Shown one piece after another: positions 17,691 through 26,546 of a stretch of DNA of 47,534 nucleotides. Origin of the DNA: UBA3537 sp965662485. GTDB lineage: Bacteria > Bacteroidota > Bacteroidia > Flavobacteriales > Flavobacteriaceae. The DNA is taken from the NCBI GenBank assembly GCA_965662485.1, contig CBFIIL010000008.1, positions 1-47,534 on the forward strand, read 5' to 3'. The translations under genes and the position numbers were made by a program. The notes under the pieces are model-generated. The model did no database searches. It was not told the origin of the DNA and saw only the letters and a program-made list of their open reading frames with translations. Each line of letters opens with the position of its first letter. The stretch's first letter is position 1.

Positions 17691-18920
17691 TTGAATACTA
17701 GCAATAAGCTCAAAATATTTAACGATCCAATTTATGGATTTATTACAATTCCAAATCCTTTAATTTTTGATCTTATTGCTCATCCATATTTTCAACGTTT
17801 ACGAAGAATTACTCAAATGGGATTATCTTATTTGGTCTATCCAGGAGCACATCATACGAGATTTCATCATGCTTTGGGGTGCTTGCATTTGATGCAAAAG
17901 GTAGTAAGAATTTTAACTTTTAAGGGGGTTTCAATTTCTCAAGACGAGGAAAATGCATTGTATGTTGCCATTTTATTACACGATATTGGCCATGGCCCTT
18001 TTAGCCACGCCATGGAGCATAGTATCGTGCATAATATTGATCATGAGTCCATTTCGTTACGTTTTATGGAGCAATTAAATCGTGAGTTTAAAGGTCAATT
18101 GAGTTTGGCTATTACAATGTTTAAAGGAGATTATCCTCGTAAATTTTTTGGTCAGTTGATTTCTAGTCAATTGGATATGGATCGCTCAGATTATTTGAAA
18201 CGCGATAGTTTCTACACTGGAGTTTCAGAAGGAAATATCAATAGTGAACGTTTGATTTCGATGATGAATGTTGTTGAAGATCAACTGGTTATAGAGAAAA
18301 AAGGGATATTTTCTATTGAAAAATTCCTTACAGCTCGCCGTTTGATGTATTGGCAAGTTTATTTGCATAAAACAAGTTTGGTTGCTGAGCAGATGATAAT
18401 TAATGTGCTTAAACGTGCAAAAATTCTTGCTCAACAATCCGTTGAACTTAACGTTAGCTCATCATTTGAATTTTTTTTAAAAGAAACTATTGATAACACA
18501 AATTTTGATTCACATGTGTTAAACCAATTTTCAGAATTAGACGATTATGATATTATTGCAGCTTTAAAGTCGTGGCAAAATCACCCTGACGCTGTTTTGA
18601 GTAATTTGTCTGCTCGGTTGCTTGATCGTAAACTTTTTAAGATTAAATTTTTAAAAAAAAGTCAAATACCTGAAGCTTTAAAGCAATTAAAAAATAATTG
18701 TTTAAAACGCATAAATTGCACAAAAGATGATGCCTCTTATTTCGTTTTTTCTGGAACAATCAAAAACACAGCCTACAAACCATATGAAGATGGAATATCA
18801 ATTTTACACAAAGATGGCACAATTTCAGATGTCATAGATGCGTCTGACAATCTGAATCTCAAAGGGTTATCCAAAACAGTAAAGCGTCATTATATATGCT
18901 TTCCAAAAGAGTTGCTTTGA
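17691..18920 (+). CDS. HD-domain phosphohydrolase, dGTPase/SAMHD1-like
   Basis: This is a predicted metal-dependent phosphohydrolase of the HD superfamily; relatives hydrolyse dNTPs. The 409-residue protein has RFHHALGCLHLM (His59/His60), the HD pair at 97-98 in LLHDIGHGPFSHAMEH, and the distal aspartate in DMDRSDYLKRD. The reading begins at a TTG codon at 17691: an in-frame TAA lies two codons further upstream and no ATG occurs before the conserved NDPIYGFI block, so TTG is the likely start. The substrate is not deducible. The lpxD promoter box lies directly after its stop. Confidence 0.85.
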   Translation: MNTSNKLKIFNDPIYGFITIPNPLIFDLIAHPYFQRLRRITQMGLSYLVYPGAHHTRFHHALGCLHLMQKVVRILTFKGVSISQDEENALYVAILLHDIGHGPFSHAMEHSIVHNIDHESISLRFMEQLNREFKGQLSLAITMFKGDYPRKFFGQLISSQLDMDRSDYLKRDSFYTGVSEGNINSERLISMMNVVEDQLVIEKKGIFSIEKFLTARRLMYWQVYLHKTSLVAEQMIINVLKRAKILAQQSVELNVSSSFEFFLKETIDNTNFDSHVLNQFSELDDYDIIAALKSWQNHPDAVLSNLSARLLDRKLFKIKFLKKSQIPEALKQLKNNCLKRINCTKDDASYFVFSGTIKNTAYKPYEDGISILHKDGTISDVIDASDNLNLKGLSKTVKRHYICFPKELL

Positions 18921-18930
18921 TTATTTTTTA

Positions 18931-18938
18931 TATTTTTG
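18931..18938 (+). promoter_or_regulatory. -7 box of the lipid A operon
   Basis: TATTTTTG matches TAnnTTTG and ends only 7 bases before the lpxD ATG at 18946. With the usual distance from -7 box to transcription start this predicts a leaderless or nearly leaderless lpxD message. Confidence 0.5.
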
Positions 18939-18945
18939 CATTGCA

Positions 18946-19965
18946 ATGAAATTTACAGCTAACCAAATAGCAGAATTACTCAACGGTGAAATTGTTGGTA
19001 ATGAAAATGCTGAAGTCTTTACACTTTCAAAAATAGAAGAGGGTAAAAAAGGGTCATTGACATTTTTATCAAACCCAAAATATACCCCTTTTATATATTC
19101 TACAAATGCCACAATTACTATCGTTAATGATGGTTTTGTTGCAGAAAAGGAAATCAACACAACACTCATAAAAGTTGCTAATGCTTATGCCGCATTTTCT
19201 ACGCTTTTAGAGCATTACAATTTTATCAAAAACAATAAAACAGGAATTGAGGAACCAGTTTCTATTGCTAAGTCTGCCATCATTGGCGATGATATTTTCG
19301 TAGGCGCGTTTACATCTATTGGTGAAAATGTTCACATTGGTAACAATGTAAAAATATATCCAAACTGTTTTATCGGTGATAATGTTACTATTGGAGATCA
19401 TACTACCATTTTTGCAGGAGCAAAAATTTATTCTGACTGTTGTATTGGTTCACATTGCAATATTGATGCTTCAGTTGTTGTTGGTGCAGACGGATTTGGT
19501 TTTTCTCCAGATGAAAATGGGGTTTATAGCAAAGTTCCTCAAATAGGAAATGTTATTATAGAAGATCATGTTGATATTGGTGCGGCAACCACTATAGACC
19601 GTGCAACGCTAGGGTCTACTGTTATAAAAAAAGGGGTGAAGCTTGACAATCAAATACAAATTGCTCACAACGTAGTCATTGGAGAACATACTGTAATTGC
19701 TGCGCAAACAGGTATTGCTGGTTCCACAAAAATTGGTAAACATTGCCAAATTGGTGGTCAAGTTGGAATTGTAGGACACGTTACAATAGGTAACCATGTA
19801 AAGATTCAAGCGCAGTCAGGAATATCAAAAAATATAGCCGATAATGAAGTGCTTCAGGGAACACCAGCATTTGGCTATGGCGACTATTATAAATCTTATG
19901 TGCATTTTAAAAACCTTCCACAGCTTGCAAAAGATATAGAAGAGCTAAAAAAAAATAAAAAATGA
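18946..19965 (+). CDS. lpxD: UDP-3-O-acylglucosamine N-acyltransferase
   Basis: LpxD adds the second 3-hydroxyacyl chain to UDP-3-O-acylglucosamine in lipid A synthesis. The 339-residue protein has an N-terminal uridine-binding domain (about residues 1-100), then a left-handed beta helix of hexapeptide repeats, the loop VVGADGFGFSPDENG at 178-192, and the catalytic His241 in QIAHNVVIG. The C-terminal helix ends in a lysine-rich tail. Length equals that of the E. coli enzyme (about 340). Its stop overlaps the lpxC start in ATGA, which suggests translational coupling. Confidence 0.95.
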   Translation: MKFTANQIAELLNGEIVGNENAEVFTLSKIEEGKKGSLTFLSNPKYTPFIYSTNATITIVNDGFVAEKEINTTLIKVANAYAAFSTLLEHYNFIKNNKTGIEEPVSIAKSAIIGDDIFVGAFTSIGENVHIGNNVKIYPNCFIGDNVTIGDHTTIFAGAKIYSDCCIGSHCNIDASVVVGADGFGFSPDENGVYSKVPQIGNVIIEDHVDIGAATTIDRATLGSTVIKKGVKLDNQIQIAHNVVIGEHTVIAAQTGIAGSTKIGKHCQIGGQVGIVGHVTIGNHVKIQAQSGISKNIADNEVLQGTPAFGYGDYYKSYVHFKNLPQLAKDIEELKKNKK

Positions 19966-21365
19966 TAACGAAAACCCAATCTAAACAAACTACCATTGCC
20001 AAACCTGTATCTCTAACAGGAGTTGGTCTTCATACAGGAGAAAATGTCGTCTTAAATTTTCTTCCTTCTGATCCTAATACAGGTTACGCCTTTAAGAGAG
20101 TAGATCTCGAGGGCGAACCTATAATTAAGGCAGATGCAAATTTGGTAACAAACACCCAAAGAGGAACTTGCTTAGAAAAAAATGGAGTTTCAATCCAAAC
20201 GTGTGAACATGTGCTTGCAGCACTTGTTGGTTTACAAATCGACAATGTAATTATAGAATTGAACACCTCTGAACCTCCAATAATGGATGGTTCATCAAAG
20301 TTTTTTGTAGAAGCACTAGAAACTGCAGAAATTGTAGAACAAGACGCGCTCAGAGAAGTTTTTGTTGTCAAAGATGTAATTTCATATATTGATGAAGAAA
20401 CTGAAAGTGAAATTACAATCATTCCGTCTGAGGAATATCAAGTGACAACCATGGTAGATTTTGGAACAAAGGTCCTAGGTACTCAAAACGCCACACTTCA
20501 AAAACTATCAAGTTTTAAAGATGATATTTCCAATTCAAGAACTTTTAGTTTTTTACATGAATTGGAAATGCTTTTGGAACATGGTCTTATTAAAGGTGGA
20601 GATTTAAACAATGCAATTGTTTATGTAGACAAACCTTTGTCTGAAGAAACGATGAAAAAATTAAAAGTCGCATTTAATAAAGATTCTATTTCTGTAAAGC
20701 CAAATGGTATTTTAGATAATTTAACGCTTCATTACCCAAATGAAGCAGCACGCCACAAACTATTGGATGTCATTGGCGATTTGGCGCTTATAGGAACGAG
20801 AATTCAAGGAAAAGTAATTGCAAATAAGCCAGGGCATTTTGTTAACACACAGTTTGCTAAAAAAATGGCCAAAATCATCAAAAATGAACGCAGAAATAAC
20901 GTTCCAATTGTAGACCTCAATCAAACTCCAGTAATGGATGTCAATGCCATTATGGATATGCTACCACATCGCCCGCCGTTTTTGTTGCTCGATAAGGTTT
21001 TTGAATTGTCACCAAACCATGTGATTGGCTCCAAGAATGTAACAATGAATGAATCATTCTTTAAAGGTCATTTTCCTGGTGCTCCAGTAATGCCAGGTGT
21101 TTTGATAGTGGAAGCTATGGCACAAACAGGCGGAATTTTGGTCTTAAATACAGTACCAGATCCAGAAAATTATCTTACTTTTTTTATGAAGATTGATAAA
21201 GTGAAATTCAAACAAAAAGTAGTTCCTGGTGATACACTTATTTTTAGCTGTTCGCTTATTACCCCAATTCGAAGAGGAATCTGCCATATGCAAGGTTATG
21301 CCTATGCTAATGGCAAGCTTTGTGCCGAAGCTGAACTAATGGCTCAGATATCAAAAGTTAAATAA
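19962..21365 (+). CDS. lpxC/fabZ: Bifunctional UDP-3-O-acyl-GlcNAc deacetylase / 3-hydroxyacyl-ACP dehydratase (LpxC-FabZ fusion)
   Basis: The 467-residue protein joins two enzymes. Residues 1-305 are LpxC, the committed zinc-dependent deacetylase of lipid A synthesis, with zinc ligands His83 (QTCEHVLAAL), His265 and Asp269 (RHKLLDVIGD), plus His292 in KPGHFVN. Residues 315-467 are FabZ, the beta-hydroxyacyl-ACP dehydratase of fatty acid synthesis, with PHRPPFLLLDKV, catalytic His370 (KGHFPGAPVMPG) and Glu384. This fusion is known in Bacteroidota. It couples the two enzymes that compete for 3-hydroxyacyl chains between lipid A and phospholipid. Confidence 0.96.
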   Translation: MITKTQSKQTTIAKPVSLTGVGLHTGENVVLNFLPSDPNTGYAFKRVDLEGEPIIKADANLVTNTQRGTCLEKNGVSIQTCEHVLAALVGLQIDNVIIELNTSEPPIMDGSSKFFVEALETAEIVEQDALREVFVVKDVISYIDEETESEITIIPSEEYQVTTMVDFGTKVLGTQNATLQKLSSFKDDISNSRTFSFLHELEMLLEHGLIKGGDLNNAIVYVDKPLSEETMKKLKVAFNKDSISVKPNGILDNLTLHYPNEAARHKLLDVIGDLALIGTRIQGKVIANKPGHFVNTQFAKKMAKIIKNERRNNVPIVDLNQTPVMDVNAIMDMLPHRPPFLLLDKVFELSPNHVIGSKNVTMNESFFKGHFPGAPVMPGVLIVEAMAQTGGILVLNTVPDPENYLTFFMKIDKVKFKQKVVPGDTLIFSCSLITPIRRGICHMQGYAYANGKLCAEAELMAQISKVK

Positions 21366-21375
21366 ATATATTCAA

Positions 21376-22161
21376 ATGAATCAACCTTTAGCATACGTTC
21401 ATCCTGGTGCAAAAATTGCAAAAAATGTTGTAATTGAACCCTTTACAACGATAAATAACAATGTTGTTATTGGAGAGGGGACATGGATTGGCTCAAACGT
21501 TACCATAATGGAAGGTGCGCGCATTGGAAAAAATTGTAGTATATTTCCTGGATCAGTCATTTCTGCTAGTCCACAAGATTTGAAATATAATGATGAAGAT
21601 ACAACAGTTGTCATTGGAGATAATGTTACTATTCGTGAATGCGTCACTATAAATAGAGGTACAACAGATCGCATGAAAACAGTAATTGGTGATAATTGCT
21701 TAATTATGGCTTATTGTCACATTGCTCATGATTGTATTGTAGGTAAAAACTGTATTTTCTCGAACAACAGTACACTTGCAGGGCATATTACTGTTGGTGA
21801 TTATGTAGTTCTTGCAGGAATGACTGCTGTACATCAATTTTGCTCAATTGGAAACCATGCTTTTGTAACTGGAGGGTCTTTGGTCAGAAAAGATGTTCCT
21901 CCATATGTAAAAGCCGCTCGTGAACCACTATCTTACGTGGGGATCAATTCTGTTGGATTGCGACGTAGAGGGTATACCACAGAAAAAATTAGAGAAATAC
22001 AAGGAATATATAGATTACTATATCAAAAAAATTACAATAACTCTCAAGCTTCAGCCATTATTGAAGCTGAAATGGAAGCCACTCCGGAACGCGATGAAAT
22101 CTTACAATTTATCAAGAATTCTCACCGCGGTATTATGAAAGGCTACTTTAAATCAAACTAA
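21376..22161 (+). CDS. lpxA: UDP-N-acetylglucosamine O-acyltransferase
   Basis: LpxA catalyses the first step of lipid A synthesis, transfer of a 3-hydroxyacyl chain from ACP to UDP-GlcNAc. The 261-residue protein is a left-handed beta helix with hexapeptide repeats from residue 6, the catalytic His118 in HIAHDCIVG, and the C-terminal helical domain starting near VGINSVGLRRRGY. Length matches the E. coli enzyme (262). It starts 10 bases after lpxC-fabZ and is followed at 6 bases by efp, so all are one operon. Confidence 0.96.
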   Translation: MNQPLAYVHPGAKIAKNVVIEPFTTINNNVVIGEGTWIGSNVTIMEGARIGKNCSIFPGSVISASPQDLKYNDEDTTVVIGDNVTIRECVTINRGTTDRMKTVIGDNCLIMAYCHIAHDCIVGKNCIFSNNSTLAGHITVGDYVVLAGMTAVHQFCSIGNHAFVTGGSLVRKDVPPYVKAAREPLSYVGINSVGLRRRGYTTEKIREIQGIYRLLYQKNYNNSQASAIIEAEMEATPERDEILQFIKNSHRGIMKGYFKSN

Positions 22162-22167
22162 AATACT

Positions 22168-22734
22168 ATGGCAAATACTTCAGACATCAGAAATGGATTG
22201 TGCATTCGATACAACCATGATATTTTTAAAATCATTGAATTTTTACATGTTAAACCTGGTAAAGGCCCTGCTTTTGTGAGAACAAAACTCAAAAGTGTAA
22301 CTACAGGAAAAGTTATAGATAATACCTTTTCTGCAGGTCATAAGATTGAAGATGTTCGTGTAGAAACACACAAATTCCAGTATTTGTACCCTGAGGGTGA
22401 TGTATTTCATTTTATGAATGTTGAGGATTACAATCAAATTACATTGAATAAGACTGCTATTGATAATCCAGGTCTTCTGAAAGAGGGTGAGGTGGTTACA
22501 GTAATTATTAATTCAGAGGACGATATGCCGTTATCTGTTGAAATGCCAGCAAGTGTTATTTTGGAGGTTACATCAACAGAACCAGGAGTTAAAGGCAATA
22601 CGGCTACCAACGCTACAAAACCCGCAACAGTTGAAACAGGTGCCACTATAAGCGTTCCATTATTCATAAATGAGGGCGATAAAATTAAAGTAGAAACTGC
22701 TAAAGGCACATACAAAGAACGCGTTAAGGAATAA
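22168..22734 (+). CDS. efp: Translation elongation factor P
   Basis: EF-P relieves ribosome stalling at polyproline. The 188-residue protein has the three-domain EF-P layout; the loop that reaches the peptidyl-transferase centre is HVKPGKGPAFVRTK with Lys32 at the tip (the lysine equivalent to the E. coli modified residue). The end GDKIKVETAKGTYKERV is the family signature. No EpmA, EpmB, EarP or YmfI-type modification gene lies in the window. Its position inside the lipid A operon is typical of Flavobacteriaceae as far as I recall, with no known functional reason. Confidence 0.96.
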   Translation: MANTSDIRNGLCIRYNHDIFKIIEFLHVKPGKGPAFVRTKLKSVTTGKVIDNTFSAGHKIEDVRVETHKFQYLYPEGDVFHFMNVEDYNQITLNKTAIDNPGLLKEGEVVTVIINSEDDMPLSVEMPASVILEVTSTEPGVKGNTATNATKPATVETGATISVPLFINEGDKIKVETAKGTYKERVKE

Positions 22735-22740
22735 ATTACT

Positions 22741-23676
22741 ATGAAATTTCCCACATCGCACTCACTAAAAAATATTGCAAACCTTTTGGGGTGTTCCTAT
22801 GTGGGTCCAGATGAATTTCCAGTTTTGGGCATGAATGAAATTCATGTTGTAACTGCCGGAGATATTGTTTTTGTTGATCATCCAAAGTATTATGATAAAG
22901 CATTAAATTCTGCAGCAACAGTAGTCCTGATTAACAAAAAGGTAGAGTGTCCTGAAGGTAAAGCGCTTTTGATTTCAGATGACCCGTTTCGGGATTTTAA
23001 CACACTTACACAGTATTTCAAGCCTTTTATACCATCATCGGTTAGTATAGACCCTACGTCACAAATAGGCGAGGGGACACAACTTCAACCTCATGTTTTT
23101 GTTGGTCCACATGTAAAAATTGGAAAAAATTGTTTGATTCATGCCAATGTAACTATTGTAAAGGATACTGTTATTGGCGATAATGTTGTAATTGGTTCGG
23201 GGACAGTAGTTGCTGGAGATGCGTTTTATTACAAAAATCGTCCAGAGGGTTTTGATCAATTGTTGTCTGGCGGTCGTGTAGTTATAGAAAATGATGTTCA
23301 TATTGGAACGGGATGTACGATAGATCGTGGTGTTACAGGTGATACCACTATAGGAGAAGGTTCAAAATTGGATAATCAAATTCAAATTGGCCATGACACT
23401 GTTTTAGGAAAAAAATGTCTTATTGCTTCTCAAACTGGTATTGCAGGATGTTGTATTTTGGAAGATGAAGTAACTCTTTGGGGACAAGTCGGAACAAACA
23501 GTGGAATTACTATAGGCAAAAAAGCTGTTGTTTTAGGGCAAACCGGTGTTACTAAATCTGTTGCTGGAGGTAAAACCTATTTCGGAACACCTATCCAAGA
23601 ATCCAGAACAAAGCTAAAAGAAATGGCCGCATTACGTCATTTACCAGAGCTACTGCAAAAGTTGAAAGAAAAGTAA
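22741..23676 (+). CDS. Second LpxD-like acyltransferase
   Basis: The 311-residue protein has the LpxD layout: an N-terminal domain of about 95 residues (IANLLGCSYVGPDEFPVLGM) and a hexapeptide beta helix, with the candidate catalytic His218 in QIGHDTVLG. It differs from the first LpxD at a key loop: the GADGFGF segment is replaced by AGDAFYYKNRPEGF (158-171). The C-terminal tail ends LRHLPELLQKLKEK. It probably transfers an acyl group to a nucleotide sugar, but the acceptor or chain length may differ from that of LpxD. It follows efp by 6 bases and ends the operon; sucD has its own promoter. Confidence 0.82.
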   Translation: MKFPTSHSLKNIANLLGCSYVGPDEFPVLGMNEIHVVTAGDIVFVDHPKYYDKALNSAATVVLINKKVECPEGKALLISDDPFRDFNTLTQYFKPFIPSSVSIDPTSQIGEGTQLQPHVFVGPHVKIGKNCLIHANVTIVKDTVIGDNVVIGSGTVVAGDAFYYKNRPEGFDQLLSGGRVVIENDVHIGTGCTIDRGVTGDTTIGEGSKLDNQIQIGHDTVLGKKCLIASQTGIAGCCILEDEVTLWGQVGTNSGITIGKKAVVLGQTGVTKSVAGGKTYFGTPIQESRTKLKEMAALRHLPELLQKLKEK

Positions 23677-23707
23677 AAATTATTTTTATAAATCGACTTC
23701 AAAAAAT

Positions 23708-23715
23708 TACATTTG
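23708..23715 (+). promoter_or_regulatory. -7 box of sucD
   Basis: TACATTTG matches TAnnTTTG, 22 bases before the ATG at 23738. The surrounding TACATTTGTA resembles the core of the palindromes near 9.7 kb but has no symmetrical flanks. Confidence 0.5.
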
Positions 23716-23737
23716 TATCAATCAAAAATCAACTTCA

Positions 23738-24610
23738 ATGAGTGTTTTAGTTAACAAAGATTCAAAAATAATTGTACAAGGATTTACAGGCAGTGAAGGC
23801 ACATTTCATGCGTCTCAAATGATTGCTTACGGCACCAACGTTGTTGGTGGTGTTACACCAGGAAAAGGAGGGCAAACGCACCTTGATAAACCAGTTTTTA
23901 ATACCGTAAAGGAAGCTGTTGAACAAGTCAGTGCCAATACAACTATTATTTTTGTACCTCCAGCCTTTGCAGCTGATGCTATTATGGAAGCCGCTGATGC
24001 GGGAATTGAAGTCATCATTACCATTACAGAAGGTATTCCTGTTGCTGATATGATTAAAGCATCAGATTATATAAAAGATAAAAACTGCCGATTGGTTGGG
24101 CCAAATTGCCCAGGGGTAATTACACCAGATGAGGCCAAAGTAGGTATTATGCCTGGATTTGTATTTAAAAAAGGTGATGTGGGTGTGGTCTCTAAATCTG
24201 GAACCCTTACTTACGAAGCTGCAGACCAAGTGGTAAAACAAGGTTTGGGTGTTTCAACTGCCATTGGTATTGGTGGTGACCCTATTATTGGAACAACAAC
24301 TAAAGAAGCCTTAGAATTACTTATTAATGACAAAGAAACCAATTGTGTAGTAATGATTGGTGAAATTGGCGGACAATTGGAAGGCGATGCTGCACAATGG
24401 TATAAAGAAAGTGGAAGCACAAAACCTGTTGTAGGGTTTATTGCTGGTGAAACTGCACCTGCTGGACGTACTATGGGACATGCTGGAGCTATTGTTGGTG
24501 GAAGCGACGATACGGCACAAGCCAAAAAACGAATTATGCGAGAGTGTGGTATTCATGTGGTCGATTCTCCTGCAGAAATTGGTAAAAAAGTGGCTGAAGT
24601 ATTAGGGTAA
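23738..24610 (+). CDS. sucD: Succinyl-CoA ligase, alpha subunit
   Basis: This TCA-cycle enzyme interconverts succinyl-CoA and succinate with substrate-level phosphorylation. The 290-residue protein has the CoA-binding Rossmann block IVQGFTGSEGTFHASQMI, the VGPNCPGVITP segment, and the phosphohistidine at residue 248 in TMGHAGAIVGG. The beta subunit gene sucC is not next to it, as is usual in Bacteroidota where sucC and sucD are separate. It has its own promoter and is followed by 139 bases before the ABC-F gene. Confidence 0.96.
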   Translation: MSVLVNKDSKIIVQGFTGSEGTFHASQMIAYGTNVVGGVTPGKGGQTHLDKPVFNTVKEAVEQVSANTTIIFVPPAFAADAIMEAADAGIEVIITITEGIPVADMIKASDYIKDKNCRLVGPNCPGVITPDEAKVGIMPGFVFKKGDVGVVSKSGTLTYEAADQVVKQGLGVSTAIGIGGDPIIGTTTKEALELLINDKETNCVVMIGEIGGQLEGDAAQWYKESGSTKPVVGFIAGETAPAGRTMGHAGAIVGGSDDTAQAKKRIMRECGIHVVDSPAEIGKKVAEVLG

Positions 24611-24698
24611 AATGTTTTTAAGCTTGTTTAAGCCCAACTTCGAAAGGTTAATTTAGTACTAAATCATATTACTTTATAAATTGTATTCAACAATTTGA

Positions 24699-24729
24699 TT
24701 TGAAGTATGCTTACAATTCTCTATTTTTG
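24699..24729 (+). promoter_or_regulatory. Full -33/-7 promoter of the ABC-F gene
   Basis: TTTG at 24699-24702 and TATTTTTG at 24722-24729 are separated by 19 bases, the textbook Bacteroidota sigma-ABfr layout. The ATG at 24750 is 20 bases further on. This is the best complete promoter in the window. Confidence 0.6.
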
Positions 24730-24749
24730 CAAAAAAATTAAAGACATAC

Positions 24750-26366
24750 ATGCTTTCAGTTTCAAACTTATCGGTTCAATTTGGCAAGCGCATCCTTTTT
24801 GACGAAGTCAACGTTACTTTTAACAGTGGTAATTGCTATGGTATTATTGGTGCCAATGGTGCCGGAAAATCAACATTTCTAAAAATTCTTTCTGGAACTC
24901 AAGAAGCAACATCTGGCCACGTACATTTGGAACCAGGAAAACGTATGTCAGTTTTGGAACAAAACCATAACCTATACGATAGTCATACTGTACTAGAAAC
25001 CGTACTTATGGGAAACAAGCCTTTGTTTGCCATTAAGTCTGAAATTGATGCACTTTACAATGATTATAATGACGCTAACGCCGATAGAATAGGGGAGCTA
25101 CAAGTGCAATTTGAAGAAATGGATGGGTGGAATGCCGATAGCGATGCTGCTGCCATGCTATCCAATCTTGGAATCAAAGAAGAATTACACTATACGGCTA
25201 TGGCCGATTTAGACGGTAAACAAAAGGTTCGCGTGCTTTTGGCACAAGCGCTTTTTGGTTCGCCCGATGTGCTTATTATGGATGAGCCTACCAATGATTT
25301 GGATTATGAAACGATTGCATGGTTAGAAAACTTTTTGGCGAACTATGATAACTGTGTAATTGTAGTCTCACACGATCGACACTTTTTAGATGCAGTTTGT
25401 ACACATATTTCTGATATTGATTTTAGTAAAATCAATCATTTTTCTGGAAATTATTCTTTTTGGTATGAATCCTCTCAATTAGCTGCAAAACAACGTGCAC
25501 AACAAAACAAAAAGGCCGAAGAAAAAAAGAAAGAATTAGAAGAATTTATCCGCCGTTTCTCTGCAAATGTTGCCAAATCTAAACAAGCTACAAGTCGAAA
25601 AAAAATGATTGATAAGCTCAATGTTGCAGACATAAAGCCATCGAGTAGACGTTATCCTGCAATTATTTTTGAGCGTGATCGTGAAGCTGGTGATCAAATT
25701 TTAAATATTGAAAAACTATCTACAGAATTAGACGGTGAGGTATTATTTCAAAATATTGATTTGAATTTAAATAAAGGTGATAAAGTCGTAGTGTTTTCAA
25801 AAGATTCAAGAGCTACAACCGCTTTTTATGAAATCATTAATGGTAATTTAAATGCTAAATCTGGAAAATTCAGTTGGGGAGTTACTACTACTCAATCCTA
25901 TTTACCGCTAGACAATAGCGAATATTTTTCTGAAAAATTAACTCTTGTTGATTGGTTGCGTCAGTGGGCTACCACTGAAGAAGAACGGGAAGAAGTTTAT
26001 ATTCGTGGGTTTTTAGGGAAAATGATTTTTAGTGGAGAAGAAGCCCTAAAAACTGCAGATGTTTTGTCTGGTGGCGAAAAAGTGCGTTGTATGCTTTCTC
26101 GCATGATGATGACTCGCGCTAATGTTTTGATGCTTGACGAACCCACAAATCACTTGGATTTGGAAAGTATAACGGCGTTTAATAATTCACTTAAAAATTT
26201 TAAAGGCACTGTTCTGTTTACTACCCATGACCATGAGTTTGCACAAACATTAGCCAATAGAGTCGTGGAACTTACACCAAATGGAATTATCGATCGCCAT
26301 ACCACATTTGATGAGTATATGCAAGACGATAAAATTAAAGCACTAAGAGATAAAATGTACAGTTAG
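24750..26366 (+). CDS. ABC-F family ATPase (YbiT-like) with one degenerate ATP site
   Basis: ABC-F proteins have two fused nucleotide-binding domains, no membrane segments, and act on ribosomes. In this 538-residue protein NBD1 has a good Walker A (GANGAGKST, 34-42) and Walker B with Glu179 (LIMDEPTNDLD), then the interdomain linker rich in Lys/Glu (about 240-300). NBD2 has a good signature LSGGEK (439-444) and Walker B (LMLDEPTNHLD, Glu464). But the NBD1 signature is LDGKQ (154-158) and the NBD2 Walker A is replaced by FSKDSRATTAF (349-359), without the G-K-S/T. These two defects fall in the same composite site. It does not resemble antibiotic-resistance ABC-F proteins in its linker. It converges with a small membrane gene and overlaps it by 4 bases. 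Confidence 0.92.
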   Translation: MLSVSNLSVQFGKRILFDEVNVTFNSGNCYGIIGANGAGKSTFLKILSGTQEATSGHVHLEPGKRMSVLEQNHNLYDSHTVLETVLMGNKPLFAIKSEIDALYNDYNDANADRIGELQVQFEEMDGWNADSDAAAMLSNLGIKEELHYTAMADLDGKQKVRVLLAQALFGSPDVLIMDEPTNDLDYETIAWLENFLANYDNCVIVVSHDRHFLDAVCTHISDIDFSKINHFSGNYSFWYESSQLAAKQRAQQNKKAEEKKKELEEFIRRFSANVAKSKQATSRKKMIDKLNVADIKPSSRRYPAIIFERDREAGDQILNIEKLSTELDGEVLFQNIDLNLNKGDKVVVFSKDSRATTAFYEIINGNLNAKSGKFSWGVTTTQSYLPLDNSEYFSEKLTLVDWLRQWATTEEEREEVYIRGFLGKMIFSGEEALKTADVLSGGEKVRCMLSRMMMTRANVLMLDEPTNHLDLESITAFNNSLKNFKGTVLFTTHDHEFAQTLANRVVELTPNGIIDRHTTFDEYMQDDKIKALRDKMYS

Positions 26367-26542
26367 TCTTTATCTTGTCCTTTTAATTTTTGTTTTAAAA
26401 AATTAATAACTCCAGCTATTGCAATGCATATTAGTGCTGCTAATATTGGAATATTTTCGAATTTAAAAAAGACTTTAAGGACTTGAAGTACAACTCCTGC
26501 AAGAAGAAAACCTACCGTTAATATTGATAAAAATCGTTTCAT
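26363..26542 (-). CDS. Small two-helix membrane protein
   Basis: This is a 59-residue protein with two hydrophobic segments, approximately residues 4-25 and 31-50, and a charged tail KQKLKGQDKD. No family is recognised. The ATG at 26542 is preferred over an in-frame TTG at 26551, which lies in a long inverted repeat. The real coding status is likely because of the hydrophobic pattern and the tidy junction with the ABC-F gene, but no homologue can be named. Confidence 0.6.
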   Translation of the reverse strand: MKRFLSILTVGFLLAGVVLQVLKVFFKFENIPILAALICIAIAGVINFLKQKLKGQDKD

Positions 26543-26546
26543 AACA

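Noticed and set aside
24651..24664. Perfect 14-base palindrome ATTTAGTACTAAAT between sucD and the ABC-F gene
   Set aside because: Several such palindromes are expected by chance in 47 kb at this base composition; it is a single copy and has no T run, so neither operator nor terminator is supported.
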